64,000 nucleotides of DNA, from positions 1 to 64,000 of the forward strand of contig CACEHM010000002.1 of the NCBI GenBank assembly GCA_902559355.1, read 5' to 3'. The stretch is from an uncultured Gammaproteobacteria bacterium (lineage in GTDB: Bacteria > Pseudomonadota > Gammaproteobacteria > GCA-002705445 > GCA-002716945). Below the pieces are notes generated by a model that worked only from the letters and a program-made list of their open reading frames with translations, was not told where the DNA came from and did no database searches. Both the position numbers and the translations under genes were made by a program. Shown piece by piece: positions 1 to 9,045 of this stretch. Each line of letters starts with the position of its first letter. The first letter of the stretch is position 1.

Positions 1-1
1 T

Positions 2-829
2 TCTTTTAAAATTACTGGAGATAATGAAAATGTTGCCAGTACATCTAATTTTATTGAAAGAATGTATGACCTGTCTGGAAATGAAGAAATCACGCCAAAA
101 CAATTACATTTGTATCTTAATAACTCGGGAGAATTATTATCTCATGATTATGAAAATGAAACGAGACATAACATTAAACTAAAGAAAATAATTATTAAAC
201 CAAAATCAATTAATCAAAAGAAATTCATCGATACTATAAATAAAAATACAATCACATTTGGAATTGGAGCAGCCGGAACTGGGAAGACATTTCTTGCTGT
301 AGCATCTGCTGTTTATGCTCTTGAAAATGGTCATGTAAAAAAGATAATTTTAGTGAGACCAGCTATAGAGGCAGGTGAGAAACTTGGATTTCTTCCCGGG
401 GACTTAGCAGAAAAAATTGATCCTTATTTGCAGCCTCTATATGATTCTCTATATGAATGTTTAGGTTTTGATAATGTAAATAAACTTTTAGAGAAAAATA
501 TAATTGAGATTGCCCCACTGGCTTATATGAGAGGTAGAACTCTTAATGATGCATTCATCATTTTAGATGAGGCACAAAATACTACTATTTCACAAATGCA
601 GATGTTTCTTACAAGGATAGGTTATGGTTCGTCCACAGTTGTTACTGGAGACGTAAGTCAAATTGATCTTCCAAGGGAATCATTATCAGGACTTATAGAT
701 TGTTTAGAATTTATCTTAAAAATTAAAGGCATAGATGCGGTCAACTTCATACCAAAAGATGTAATGAGGCATAAAATAGTAACATCTATTATTACTGAAT
801 ATGGAAAAAGAAAAAAAAATAAAGATTAA
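2..829 (+). CDS. phoH: PhoH-like ATPase (YbeZ/PhoL), 5' end outside window
   Basis: This is a P-loop ATPase of the PhoH/YbeZ family, thought to work with YbeY in RNA or ribosome metabolism. Counting from the ATG at 62, Walker A (GAAGTGKT) lies at about residues 69-76 and Walker B (FIILDEAQN) at about 165-173. The frame stays open upstream of that ATG to base 2 and encodes family-like N-terminal sequence ([10 protein letters not shown]), so the real start is left of the window and the ATG at 62 is internal. It overlaps ybeY by 29 bp and heads the classical phoH-ybeY-ybeX-lnt operon. The family assignment is secure; the cellular role of the family is still vague. Confidence 0.93.
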   Translation, partial: SFKITGDNENVASTSNFIERMYDLSGNEEITPKQLHLYLNNSGELLSHDYENETRHNIKLKKIIIKPKSINQKKFIDTINKNTITFGIGAAGTGKTFLAVASAVYALENGHVKKIILVRPAIEAGEKLGFLPGDLAEKIDPYLQPLYDSLYECLGFDNVNKLLEKNIIEIAPLAYMRGRTLNDAFIILDEAQNTTISQMQMFLTRIGYGSSTVVTGDVSQIDLPRESLSGLIDCLEFILKIKGIDAVNFIPKDVMRHKIVTSIITEYGKRKKNKD

Positions 830-1253
830 TTACATAACCTATATTAAGAAGCATTATATTCCATCTTCACGAATTATAAAAAAGTGGATACTAATAAGCT
901 TAATGAAAGATGTTCTGTCCCATGTAAACATAATATTTGTTGGACACCAGAGAATCAGAACACTTAATAAAAACTATCTAAATAATGATCATGCTACTAA
1001 CGTTTTAACATTCCCAAATAATGATAAAAATACTTCTTCTGGTGATATTGTTTTATGTCCGAAAATTATCAATCAAGAAGCTAAAGAATTCGGACTTCCA
1101 TCGAAGCTTAGATGGGCACATATGATTATTCACTCTATGTTACACCTTCAAGGATACACACATAATGTAACCAGAAATCGGTTAAAAATGGAAAAATTGG
1201 AGATGAAATTGTTAGCAGATATGAATTATGGAAACCCATATGTCAGAAGCTAA
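801..1253 (+). CDS. ybeY: Endoribonuclease YbeY (16S rRNA maturation)
   Basis: This is a zinc-dependent single-strand endoribonuclease needed for 16S rRNA 3'-end processing and ribosome quality control. The 150-aa length is normal. The metal site is visible as H111, H115 and H121 in the segment [11 protein letters not shown]; the usual Asp before the last His is Thr here, a mild deviation. The start lies inside phoH (29 bp overlap) and the end overlaps ybeX by 26 bp, so translational coupling is likely. The position between phoH and ybeX is diagnostic. Confidence 0.93.
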   Translation: MEKEKKIKINYITYIKKHYIPSSRIIKKWILISLMKDVLSHVNIIFVGHQRIRTLNKNYLNNDHATNVLTFPNNDKNTSSGDIVLCPKIINQEAKEFGLPSKLRWAHMIIHSMLHLQGYTHNVTRNRLKMEKLEMKLLADMNYGNPYVRS

Positions 1254-2076
1254 AGATAATTCTTGGTTTGAAAAGATTAAAGATCTTTTAGGGGATAGCC
1301 CAAAAGATAAGAAAGATTTAATCTCGCTTCTAACTACTGCCGCTAACGATAACCTTATAAGCCAAGACTCGTATCAGATGATATTAGGAGTATTCAGTGT
1401 CTCTGAAATTCCAGTTAGGGAAATTATGATACCAAGACCCCATGTAATTGCTATTGATGTTAATGAAGAACTTAATACCGTGATAACTAAGGTCATTGAA
1501 TCAGGACACTCAAGATTTCCGGTAATTAATGGGAAGCTTGACGAAATTATAGGTATACTGCATGCAAAAGATTTACTGAAAAATCAGATTAATACAAATA
1601 ATGATTTTGATCTCCATGACTATATGAGACCAGCAACATTTATTCCTGAGAGTAAAAGGCTGAATATCCTGTTAAATGATTTCAAAGCTAGTCGTAATCA
1701 TATAGCTATCGTTATTGATGAACATAGTAACGTGTCCGGACTTGTTACTCTTGAGGATCTAATTGAAGAAATAATAGGTGAAATTGATGATGAGCATGAT
1801 GTATCATCTAGAGAGTTCATAATTCAGCAAGCACACAATAAATATATAATTGATGCCCTCCTTGCCTTGGATGATTTTAATGAGAGATTTAATACGTCAT
1901 TTGTAGATGAAGATATAGAAACTTTAGGTGGTTTCCTAATTAATAAATTTGAAAAAGTTCCGACAAAACAAGAAATTATTGAAATAAATAATTTTATTTT
2001 TACAGTTTTGTCAGCAGATTCAAAAAAAATCAACCGCATACAACTAATCATTAAAAAAGATAATAATAGCTCTTGA
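1228..2076 (+). CDS. ybeX: CorC/YbeX-type CBS-domain protein
   Basis: This soluble CBS-pair protein of the CorC/HlyC family is linked in the literature to magnesium/cobalt efflux and, as YbeX, to ribosome metabolism. The 282-aa protein shows the entry motif REIMIPRPHVIAID at about residue 65, a second CBS repeat ending near GLVTLEDLIEEIIGEI (about 170-185), and a C-terminal transporter-associated domain. No membrane segments are seen, as expected for the short form. It is the third gene of the phoH operon and its stop overlaps the TTG start of lnt by 4 bp. The precise role is inferred from synteny. Confidence 0.9.
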   Translation: METHMSEAKDNSWFEKIKDLLGDSPKDKKDLISLLTTAANDNLISQDSYQMILGVFSVSEIPVREIMIPRPHVIAIDVNEELNTVITKVIESGHSRFPVINGKLDEIIGILHAKDLLKNQINTNNDFDLHDYMRPATFIPESKRLNILLNDFKASRNHIAIVIDEHSNVSGLVTLEDLIEEIIGEIDDEHDVSSREFIIQQAHNKYIIDALLALDDFNERFNTSFVDEDIETLGGFLINKFEKVPTKQEIIEINNFIFTVLSADSKKINRIQLIIKKDNNSS

Positions 2077-3515
2077 AGTTATTTTCCTTATTATTTTCTG
2101 CAGCATTATATGTTTTATCATATTCTCCGTTTAACTATAAGATTCTGATTTTTGTTTCTCTGGTTATTTTCTTTAAAGTGATTGAGGATGTTTCACTCAA
2201 AAATAAAATAAGATATACGTTCTTTTATGCATTTCTCATTCATGCGTTCGGCGTCTCTTGGGTAAGCGAGAGCTTGATGACATATGGCCTTATGAGCATA
2301 GTCGGGAGCATCCTGGTTACGACATTATTTATAATATTAATAAGTCTACCTTATATATCAATTGCATTATTACATAATCCAATTAAAGAAAATGGTATTT
2401 ATAATATTAATTTACTTGCAGTTATATTTTTAGTAGCCGAGTATATTAAATCTCTTTTTTTTGGAGGATTTCCATGGCTTCTGATTGGAAACTCCCAAAA
2501 CGGAACTATTTTTAATTTTATATATCCAGTATTTGGAACATTTATGGTTAGTTATATAGTCGTATTAATGTCATCTTTATTCTATAAGTCATTTCAAGTT
2601 AAACATAAGCAATATATCTTGCTATCAATAATATTGGGATCAACATATCTATCAACATATTTCATTAGTAACAATGAAGAAGTAAAGTATGATGAATATA
2701 TTAGTTATACAATATATCAACCGAACATATATCCAGATAAAATATACGACACTGATGAATATCAAGATATTATAAATCAGTATATTAAATTTCTTGATGA
2801 AAAAATTTCTACTGACTTAATTATTCTTCCTGAAACTATAACGCCATATGCTTTAAATAATAATAATAAACTATTAGACAAGATAATGACGGTGTCTAAT
2901 AAGAGTAATATTATCATTGCTGGATTTTTTACAAAATCTGAGAGCAACTATTTTAATAGCATGGTTTTTTTCTCTGAGAAAGTTGATTATTACCATAAGA
3001 GAAAACTTGTTCCATTTGGAGAATATACTCCTTGGTATGATACAGTTATTAAATTATCAGATACACTTGATATACCACTATCGAACTTGTCTCATGGACC
3101 TGATTCTCAAAAAGAAATTTTCTTTAATAATACTAAACTTTTACCTTTGATTTGTTTTGAAAGTACATTTCCAACCTTGCTGAAGTCTGATATTGAAAAC
3201 GAAATTGTAATAAACATCAGCAATGATGGCTGGTTTGGTAATAGCTTAGGGCCATACCAACACCTGCAGATTACTCAAATTAGAGCACTTGAATTCAATA
3301 GGTATATATTGAGAGCAGCAAACACTGGGTTGAGCGCTGTCATAAATAATTATGGAGAAATCGTTGAATATATTCCTATCAATAAACAGGGCAGATTATC
3401 AGGTTCCGCACCAATAAATTTAGACAGATCATTCTATTCTCGATATGGAGATATATTTGTTTTGATGTTACTATTTTTGACACTGCTTTCTAAGGGATTA
3501 ATTAGACATAAATAA
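2073..3515 (+). CDS. lnt: Apolipoprotein N-acyltransferase
   Basis: This inner-membrane enzyme adds the third acyl chain to the N-terminal Cys of lipoproteins, as needed for Lol export. The N-terminal 200 residues are strongly hydrophobic with several membrane segments; the C-terminal half is a nitrilase-fold domain. The catalytic triad is visible as Glu (IILPET, about 254), Lys (KRKLVPFGEY, about 311) and Cys (LPLICFES, about 361). The start is a TTG that overlaps the ybeX TGA stop (TTGA); no ATG lies upstream of the first membrane segment. The 480-aa length is slightly shorter than in E. coli. The next gene begins directly after its stop codon. Confidence 0.93.
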   Translation: MKLFSLLFSAALYVLSYSPFNYKILIFVSLVIFFKVIEDVSLKNKIRYTFFYAFLIHAFGVSWVSESLMTYGLMSIVGSILVTTLFIILISLPYISIALLHNPIKENGIYNINLLAVIFLVAEYIKSLFFGGFPWLLIGNSQNGTIFNFIYPVFGTFMVSYIVVLMSSLFYKSFQVKHKQYILLSIILGSTYLSTYFISNNEEVKYDEYISYTIYQPNIYPDKIYDTDEYQDIINQYIKFLDEKISTDLIILPETITPYALNNNNKLLDKIMTVSNKSNIIIAGFFTKSESNYFNSMVFFSEKVDYYHKRKLVPFGEYTPWYDTVIKLSDTLDIPLSNLSHGPDSQKEIFFNNTKLLPLICFESTFPTLLKSDIENEIVINISNDGWFGNSLGPYQHLQITQIRALEFNRYILRAANTGLSAVINNYGEIVEYIPINKQGRLSGSAPINLDRSFYSRYGDIFVLMLLFLTLLSKGLIRHK

Positions 3516-5936
3516 ATGAATAAAGACTATCAACCTGCTGATATTGAAAAAATAGCGCAAACTGCTTGGAATGATAATACATCTTCTAAAGTAAATTTTT
3601 CTGATAGCACCAACAAATATTATGTACTAAGCATGTTTCCATATCCAAGTGGCAAGCTACACATAGGCCATGTTAGAAATTATACAATAGGTGATGTTAT
3701 TACAAGGTCACATAAGATGATTGGAAAAAATGTATTTCAACCAATGGGGTGGGATGCATTTGGGCTTCCAGCAGAAAATGCCGCTATTAAGAATAATGTT
3801 CATCCAGAAGAGTGGACAAGAAAGAATATTGCACATATGAAAGAACAGCTTAAAAATATTGGCATTTTATATGACTGGGAAAATGAAATATCTACCGCTG
3901 ATCCGAATTATTTTCGATGGGAGCAATGGTTTTTTATTCAACTACTTAAAAAAGGACTTGTTTATCGAAAATTATCAGAGGTTAATTGGGACCCAGTCGA
4001 TAAGACTGTACTTGCAAATGAGCAAGTTATTGATGGTAGAGGTTGGAGGTCAGGAGCTTTAGTTGAGCGCAAAGAAATTCCACAGTGGTTTCTTAAAATC
4101 ACTGATTATTCAGATGTTCTATTGAAAGACCTTGATAAACTTCCAAATTGGCCAGAACCCGTCAAACTCATGCAAAAAAACTGGATAGGTAAATCAAAAG
4201 GATTAAATATAAACTTTAAACTAGCAGAAAGGGATCAAATATTAACTGCCTTTACCACTAGACCAGACACACTATTTGGTGTTACTTTTATTGCAATTAG
4301 TATCAACCACTCGTTAGCAAAAGAGTTGCTAGAACATAATAAAAATATTAAGGAATTCATTGAAGAGTATCAAAAACTAACGCTTTCTGAAGAAGCGTCT
4401 TCTAAATTAGAAAAAGACGGAATATTTACTGAACTTTACTGTATTCATCCACTTACAAATAAAAAAATTCCATTGTGGATAACAAATTATGTTCTCGATA
4501 ATTATGGTACTGGTGTGGTGATGGGTGTTCCAGCTCATGATACTAGAGATTTTGAATTCGCGAATAAATTTAAATTAGATATTATCCAGGTTATAGAAAA
4601 CATAAATAAAGAGAATGATTTACCATTCATTGACTCTGGACTACTAATTAATTCAGATAAATTTAATGGACTGGAGTCGCAAGATGCCAAGGGTAAAATA
4701 TCAAAATATTGTAATGATAATCATATAGGAGAAGAAGTCACATCTTATCGTTTGAGAGACTGGGGAATATCAAGACAGAGATACTGGGGATGTCCTATAC
4801 CTGTTTTCTATCATGAAGACGGTAGTGTTTACCCTGTTCCAGAAAAAGACCTACCCGTAGAACTTCCTGAAGATGTAGATCTAAGCGGAGATGGAAACCC
4901 ACTTGATAAAAATAATAAATGGAAGAATATGATATGTCCGTACACTGGGAAAAAAGCTACGAGGGAAACAGATACTTTTGATACTTTTTTTGAATCATCC
5001 TGGTATTATTTACGATTCTTAGATCCTGCAAATAATAAAGAAATGTGTGATAACAAGTTCAAATCATGGCTTCCTGTAGATCAATATATAGGCGGAATTG
5101 AACATGCAATATTGCACCTTTTATATGCAAGATTTTTTTTCAAGCTCCTCAAGGATGAAAACATTGTAGATAATGATGAGCCATTTGAATCACTACTATC
5201 TCAGGGAATGGTACTTAAAGATGGATCCAAAATGTCAAAATCAAAAGGTAATACCGTTGACCCTGATAAAATTATAAAAAAATATGGAGCTGACACAATT
5301 AGGTTCTTTATTTTATTTGCGGCACCGCCTGAACAAAATTTAGAGTGGTCAGATTCAGCTATAGAAGGTGGTTATAGATTTCTTAAAAGATTTTGGAAAT
5401 TATCTTATTCGATTAAATTATCAAAACAACACACTAATGATTTAAATGATAATAAATTATTAAATAAATTAAATAATACTATAGATAAAGTCTCTGCTGA
5501 TATTTTTGAGAGGAAGTCATTCAATACTGCAATTGCTGCAATAATGGAATTTTATAATTTACTATCGAAATACTTCCAAGAAAATACAATAAGCAATGAT
5601 ATTGCATCCCAATGTATTCAGGTTTTAACAAAGCTTCTGTATCCAATTACTCCTCATATATGTTATGCAGTTTTGTCTGAATTTGATAACAAGCATGCAT
5701 CAAACCCAAATTGGCCTAATAAGTTTGATGTTACTAATCATGATGAGGAAATTCAGATAATTATACAGATTAATGGTAAGCTTAGGAGCAAGATAAATGT
5801 TAGCCTTGGTTCAAACGAAAAGGAAGTTATAAAGCTTGCTGAGGAAGATAAAAAAGTATTAGAGTTGGTTAAAGATAAGAATATTATTAAAACAATTTAT
5901 ATATCAAACAAATTAGTTAATTTTGTAATCAAATGA
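3516..5936 (+). CDS. leuS: Leucyl-tRNA synthetase
   Basis: Class I aminoacyl-tRNA synthetase charging tRNA-Leu. The HIGH signature is in GKLHIGHVRN (about residues 49-52) and KMSKS is at about 571-575 (KMSKSKGN). The CP1 editing domain shows TTRPDTLFG near residue 246. The 806-aa length is normal for bacterial LeuS. It follows the lnt stop with no spacer, so it is probably co-transcribed, and it overlaps lptE by 4 bp (ATGA). leuS-lptE is a standard gammaproteobacterial pairing. Confidence 0.97.
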   Translation: MNKDYQPADIEKIAQTAWNDNTSSKVNFSDSTNKYYVLSMFPYPSGKLHIGHVRNYTIGDVITRSHKMIGKNVFQPMGWDAFGLPAENAAIKNNVHPEEWTRKNIAHMKEQLKNIGILYDWENEISTADPNYFRWEQWFFIQLLKKGLVYRKLSEVNWDPVDKTVLANEQVIDGRGWRSGALVERKEIPQWFLKITDYSDVLLKDLDKLPNWPEPVKLMQKNWIGKSKGLNINFKLAERDQILTAFTTRPDTLFGVTFIAISINHSLAKELLEHNKNIKEFIEEYQKLTLSEEASSKLEKDGIFTELYCIHPLTNKKIPLWITNYVLDNYGTGVVMGVPAHDTRDFEFANKFKLDIIQVIENINKENDLPFIDSGLLINSDKFNGLESQDAKGKISKYCNDNHIGEEVTSYRLRDWGISRQRYWGCPIPVFYHEDGSVYPVPEKDLPVELPEDVDLSGDGNPLDKNNKWKNMICPYTGKKATRETDTFDTFFESSWYYLRFLDPANNKEMCDNKFKSWLPVDQYIGGIEHAILHLLYARFFFKLLKDENIVDNDEPFESLLSQGMVLKDGSKMSKSKGNTVDPDKIIKKYGADTIRFFILFAAPPEQNLEWSDSAIEGGYRFLKRFWKLSYSIKLSKQHTNDLNDNKLLNKLNNTIDKVSADIFERKSFNTAIAAIMEFYNLLSKYFQENTISNDIASQCIQVLTKLLYPITPHICYAVLSEFDNKHASNPNWPNKFDVTNHDEEIQIIIQINGKLRSKINVSLGSNEKEVIKLAEEDKKVLELVKDKNIIKTIYISNKLVNFVIK

Positions 5937-6415
5937 AACAACTAAAATCATTATTATTAACAACTATTATAATTGCATCTATTTCGTCATGTGGTTATCA
6001 ATTAAGAGGATCTGTGAACATTGAAGGGCTAGAAAACGTAAAAATCATAGCTGACAACAAAAATAGTTTAACAAGAATATTAGAACAGAAATTATTAGCA
6101 TATAGAAAAGATTCTCTTAATGAATCTATGTATCCTGCCATTAAACTACTAAGCATTGAAAGTAAAAAAAGACAATTATCAGTCAATTCGTCTGGAAGAG
6201 TAGATGAGTATGAGATCAATAAAATCATCAAATATCAATTTATTTATTCTAAAGAAAATATTATTTCTGGAACATTGAAAGCAAGCGCATCATATGACTT
6301 TAATGAATCTCAAATGCAAGGGACAAGAGAAAGAGAAAATACAGCAATTGAGTCGATAAATCGAAATTTAGTAAGAAAACTGTTATTAAAATTTAAAGCT
6401 GGTTTCCAAAGCTAA
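5933..6415 (+). CDS. lptE: LPS-assembly lipoprotein LptE
   Basis: This is the outer-membrane lipoprotein that plugs the LptD barrel during lipopolysaccharide delivery. The 160-aa protein has a hydrophobic signal ending in a lipobox-like SISSC, followed by the LptE-typical CGYQLRG. Sequence conservation in this family is low, so the call rests on the lipobox, the length and the position after leuS. Its TAA stop is interleaved with the TAG stop of the convergent metallo-hydrolase gene (shared bases CTAA), leaving no room for a terminator. holA, which often follows lptE, is 5.9 kb away here. Confidence 0.87.
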   Translation: MKQLKSLLLTTIIIASISSCGYQLRGSVNIEGLENVKIIADNKNSLTRILEQKLLAYRKDSLNESMYPAIKLLSIESKKRQLSVNSSGRVDEYEINKIIKYQFIYSKENIISGTLKASASYDFNESQMQGTRERENTAIESINRNLVRKLLLKFKAGFQS

Positions 6416-7107
6416 CACGATTTGATCGGCGCATATGGTTCCTCTCTGGTTTTGTCATGATCGTGCATACGATACTTAACAAACTCTTTTAGGTTATTAA
6501 AATTAAAAAAAGGATTACCACTAATTTCTTCTTCAAGAGTCGATTGTCTACTTATAGAATAATTATGACCAGGCATAATAATCGTATTTTTATGAAGATT
6601 ATTTTTTAAGTTCTTGAGTGATTCAAACATTTGTTCAGGATTGCCTCCATGAAGGTCGCATCGACCGCAACCAAATACAAATAGCGTATCACCAGCTATA
6701 AGATTGTTATCAAAAGAGTAACAACATGACCCTGGTGTATGTCCTGGAGTATGAATTGATGTTAACTTAGATTTTCCTAAATAAATATTTTCTTCTGAAT
6801 CTAAACCTGTCAAGTTATCGTACTTCTTCCCCCAGAAACTAGCCTCTATTTTATTTATATAAATAGGAACATCATAAAGATTTAGTAATTTATCAACCGA
6901 GTTTACATGATCATGATGACTATGCGTCAAAAGTATTTTTTTGATGTTAATATTATTTTTTTTGATAAAATCAAGCACCTGACTAAGATCCCATGCAGGA
7001 TCAACTAAAGCAGCTTCTTTAGTTTTCTTATCCCAGATAAGATAAATCATATTTAACATTGGACCAACATCAAATGTCTTAACTGATAATGTAGAATTAA
7101 CTTGCAT
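6412..7107 (-). CDS. Metallo-beta-lactamase-fold hydrolase (glyoxalase II-like)
   Basis: The 231-aa binuclear metal hydrolase fold has HxHxDH at residues 62-67 (THSHHDH), a later metal His in HTPGHTPGS, the bridging Asp in IAGDTLFVFGCGRCDL, and a final metal His in MPGHNYS. This pattern fits the hydroxyacylglutathione hydrolase/YcbL group, so a glutathione thioester is the likely substrate. A persulfide dioxygenase is less likely given the GCGRCDLHGG segment. It is divergent from the next small gene with a 33-bp intergenic region. A TATAAT -10 lies 9 nt before its ATG, so the mRNA leader would be only a few bases. Confidence 0.8.
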   Translation of the reverse strand: MQVNSTLSVKTFDVGPMLNMIYLIWDKKTKEAALVDPAWDLSQVLDFIKKNNINIKKILLTHSHHDHVNSVDKLLNLYDVPIYINKIEASFWGKKYDNLTGLDSEENIYLGKSKLTSIHTPGHTPGSCCYSFDNNLIAGDTLFVFGCGRCDLHGGNPEQMFESLKNLKNNLHKNTIIMPGHNYSISRQSTLEEEISGNPFFNFNNLKEFVKYRMHDHDKTREEPYAPIKSC

Positions 7108-7116
7108 ATAAATATC

Positions 7117-7124
7117 ATTATAAT
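7117..7124. promoter_or_regulatory. Symmetric -10 element (ATTATAAT), likely bidirectional promoter
   Basis: The 8-bp palindrome ATTATAAT reads TATAAT on both strands: 7119-7124 for the rightward gene and 7117-7122 for the leftward hydrolase. It sits in a 33-bp gap between divergent starts. Shared symmetric -10 boxes are a known form of bacterial bidirectional promoter. The assignment here is by sequence only, and no convincing -35 was found for either direction. Confidence 0.5.
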
Positions 7125-7140
7125 ATAGTTTCTTAACATT

Positions 7141-7434
7141 ATGACCGAAATTATATTAAAACCTGAATTACTTAAGGGATTACAGAAGGTACTTGTCGAG
7201 TATGAGCCTAAAAATGAAGATCCTATTCTTGCATCCCAGTATTTGTCTGCAGTTGTAGGCTCAATAGTAGCAACAGCAGATATTCCAAAAAAAGATAGAG
7301 ACGATATACTAAAACAACTTATTGAATTTACTCAATATGTTTATGACCAGCAGTCAAACGCTCCGCAACAGGACAATGCTCAGTCGACTAGTCAACCTGG
7401 TGAAGATGCATATGGGAAATGGAAACCAGAATAA
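7141..7434 (+). CDS. Uncharacterised 97-aa acidic protein
   Basis: Not recognised. The predicted 97-aa protein is soluble and acidic, mostly helical for about 70 residues, followed by a Gln/Asn/Ser-rich low-complexity tail and the end GEDAYGKWKPE. There are no Cys residues, metal motifs or membrane segments. A consensus TATAAT lies 16 nt upstream of the ATG and no clear Shine-Dalgarno is present. It is a lone gene between a divergent hydrolase and the convergent pyrD, whose stop lies 1 bp away. Codon use resembles its neighbours, so I consider it a real gene. Confidence 0.65.
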   Translation: MTEIILKPELLKGLQKVLVEYEPKNEDPILASQYLSAVVGSIVATADIPKKDRDDILKQLIEFTQYVYDQQSNAPQQDNAQSTSQPGEDAYGKWKPE

Positions 7435-7435
7435 C

Positions 7436-8446
7436 TTAATTTAAAATATTTTTTATTAGATCAGGTCCTTTATAGACTAGACCAGTATAAAGCTGAACGA
7501 GATTTGCCCCCAATTTAAACTTTTCATTTGCGGATGAAGCAGAATCTATACCACCTACACCTATAATGGTAATATCATCATTCAAATGTTTTTTTACATT
7601 ATTAAGAACAATGTTTGATTTTTCATACAAAGGCTTGCCACTTAATCCTCCCTGAATATTTTTGAATTTATGATCTAAGTTAGTTTTATCTATAGTTGTA
7701 TTGGTACAAATTATTCCATCAATATCATAACTATTAACAAGATTTAACAAGTCCTTAAGCGGTCCTTCTTCAATATCTGGAGCTATTTTTACAACCAAAG
7801 GGGTGTGTTTCTTATAAACTTTTTTTAAATTATTATGTAATATTTTTATTGAGTCAAGAAAGCTTTCCATATTATTTACTGATTGTAAATCCCTCAAATT
7901 TTTTGTATTTGGGGATGAAATATTCAATGTAATATAATCTGCCACAGAATACGATTTTCTAAGGCAATATTCATAGTCACGAAAAGCATCTTTGATATCA
8001 GTTTTTGCATTTTTACCAATGTTGACACCTATAGGAATATTTTTATTAAACTTCTTAATTTGATTAATTGCGTAATCTATCCCTTTATTATTAAAGCCAA
8101 GATGATTGATGATAGCTTGTTCATTTATTACTCTAAAGACTCTGGGCTTTGGATTACCTGGCTGTGGTTTTGGCGTTAATGTCCCAACTTCTATAAATCC
8201 AAATCCTATATTGGACAGAAAATTCAAATAATCAGCATTTTTATCAAATCCTGCGGCTAGACCAACAGGGTTGTCAAATGAAATATCAAATTGTTTTGTT
8301 TTTTTACTGATGATTTTCTTATGAAAGACTTTCCCAAAATAACTTTTATATATAAATTCAAGAATGGGCAGAGAAATATTGTGTACTTTCTCTGCATCCC
8401 CAAGAAAAGCAATTTTTTGATAAAGTTTAAATAATATATTGTTCAA
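7436..8446 (-). CDS. pyrD: Dihydroorotate dehydrogenase, class 2 (quinone-linked)
   Basis: Membrane-associated FMN enzyme oxidising dihydroorotate to orotate in pyrimidine synthesis, passing electrons to quinone. Class 2 features are the N-terminal helical extension, NPVGLAAGFDKNA, the substrate-binding NHLGFNNKG and the catalytic-loop segment NISSPNTKNLRDLQ, followed by the FMN motif IIGVGGI. The 336-aa length is typical. The start codon is TTG (8446). It is a single gene, convergent with the 97-aa protein and divergent from rubrerythrin. Confidence 0.95.
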   Translation of the reverse strand: MNNILFKLYQKIAFLGDAEKVHNISLPILEFIYKSYFGKVFHKKIISKKTKQFDISFDNPVGLAAGFDKNADYLNFLSNIGFGFIEVGTLTPKPQPGNPKPRVFRVINEQAIINHLGFNNKGIDYAINQIKKFNKNIPIGVNIGKNAKTDIKDAFRDYEYCLRKSYSVADYITLNISSPNTKNLRDLQSVNNMESFLDSIKILHNNLKKVYKKHTPLVVKIAPDIEEGPLKDLLNLVNSYDIDGIICTNTTIDKTNLDHKFKNIQGGLSGKPLYEKSNIVLNNVKKHLNDDITIIGVGGIDSASSANEKFKLGANLVQLYTGLVYKGPDLIKNILN

Positions 8447-8461
8447 AATATTTTCTCAAAA

Positions 8462-8480
8462 GATAACAAGAATCATTATC
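8462..8480 (+). promoter_or_regulatory. Fur-box-like 19-mer upstream of rubrerythrin
   Basis: GATAACAAGAATCATTATC matches the classical 19-bp Fur consensus GATAATGATAATCATTATC at 16 of 19 positions. It lies 27 bp upstream of the rubrerythrin -35 and 16 bp upstream of the pyrD start. A Fur or other iron-responsive protein could bind here. It is a site prediction only. Confidence 0.45.
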
Positions 8481-8506
8481 ATCTTTTGTATTTTACCAGA
8501 ATTTGA

Positions 8507-8535
8507 TTGACATATATATCGTATAAATTTAGAAT
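8507..8535 (+). promoter_or_regulatory. Sigma70 promoter of the rubrerythrin operon
   Basis: A perfect -35 (TTGACA, 8507-8512) is followed after 17 bp by TAGAAT (8530-8535, 5 of 6 to consensus). This is the best promoter in the window. The -10 lies inside the Irr-type palindrome, so a bound regulator would block RNA polymerase. Confidence 0.75.
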
Positions 8536-8545
8536 GATTCTAAAT
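8527..8545. promoter_or_regulatory. Irr-type iron control element (perfect 19-bp palindrome)
   Basis: ATTTAGAATGATTCTAAAT is a perfect inverted repeat (9+1+9). It matches the iron-control-element consensus known for Irr regulators of alphaproteobacteria (TTTAGAA...TTCTAAA type). It covers the -10 of the rubrerythrin promoter, the expected position for a repressor. An Irr-like regulator gene is encoded 2.4 kb downstream. That this protein binds this site is an inference. Confidence 0.7.
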
Positions 8546-8564
8546 AATAATCTAGGAGAACATT

Positions 8565-8984
8565 ATGAGTTTAAAAGGTTCAAAAACTGAACAAAATTTA
8601 AAAGATGCATTTGCTGGCGAATCTCAAGCAAATAGAAGATATCTGTATTTTGCTGCAAAAGCTGATGTTGAAGGTCAAAATGATATAGCTACTGTTTTTC
8701 GTTCTACAGCTGAAGGTGAGACAGGACATGCTCATGGGCATTTAGAATACTTAGAAAAAGAATGTGGAGACCCTGCTACAGGTGAACCAATCGGAGATAG
8801 CGTTCTTAATCTTAAAGCTGCAATAGCAGGTGAAACACATGAATACACAGACATGTATCCTGGTATGGCTAAAACAGCAAGAGACGAGGGTCATGATGAA
8901 ATTGCTGATTGGTTTGAGACACTAGCTAAAGCAGAAAGATCACATGCTAATCGTTTTACAAAAGCATTAGAATCAATATCTTAA
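8565..8984 (+). CDS. Rubrerythrin without rubredoxin domain
   Basis: This ferritin-like di-iron protein is probably a peroxide reductase in the cytoplasm. The 139-aa protein carries the paired iron ligands typical of rubrerythrin: AGESQANRRY near residue 18, EGETGHAHGH near 50, AGETHEYTDMY near 88 and AKAERSHANRF near 122. The C-terminal rubredoxin domain of classical rubrerythrin (CxxC pairs) is absent, so electrons must come from another protein; the downstream Fe-S protein is a candidate. A strong Shine-Dalgarno (TAGGAG) precedes the ATG. Expression is probably iron- or heme-responsive through the Irr box. A hairpin follows the stop. Confidence 0.9.
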   Translation: MSLKGSKTEQNLKDAFAGESQANRRYLYFAAKADVEGQNDIATVFRSTAEGETGHAHGHLEYLEKECGDPATGEPIGDSVLNLKAAIAGETHEYTDMYPGMAKTARDEGHDEIADWFETLAKAERSHANRFTKALESIS

Positions 8985-8993
8985 TCATTTGAA

Positions 8994-9018
8994 TGTGGGC
9001 GATGTATCATCGCCCACA
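8994..9018 (+). terminator. Hairpin after rubrerythrin (terminator or attenuator)
   Basis: A perfect 11-bp stem (TGTGGGCGATG / CATCGCCCACA) with a 3-nt loop is followed by TAAAAATTAAT rather than a run of T. It lies between rubrerythrin and the Fe-S gene, whose start is 27 bp further on. Without a U-tract it may be a partial terminator or a 3' stabiliser giving more rubrerythrin than downstream product. Confidence 0.6.
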
Positions 9019-9045
9019 TAAAAATTAATAATACAGGGAAGATGA

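Noticed and set aside
62-829. ATG at 62 as the phoH start
   Set aside because: Upstream in-frame codons to base 2 encode family-like sequence with no stop.
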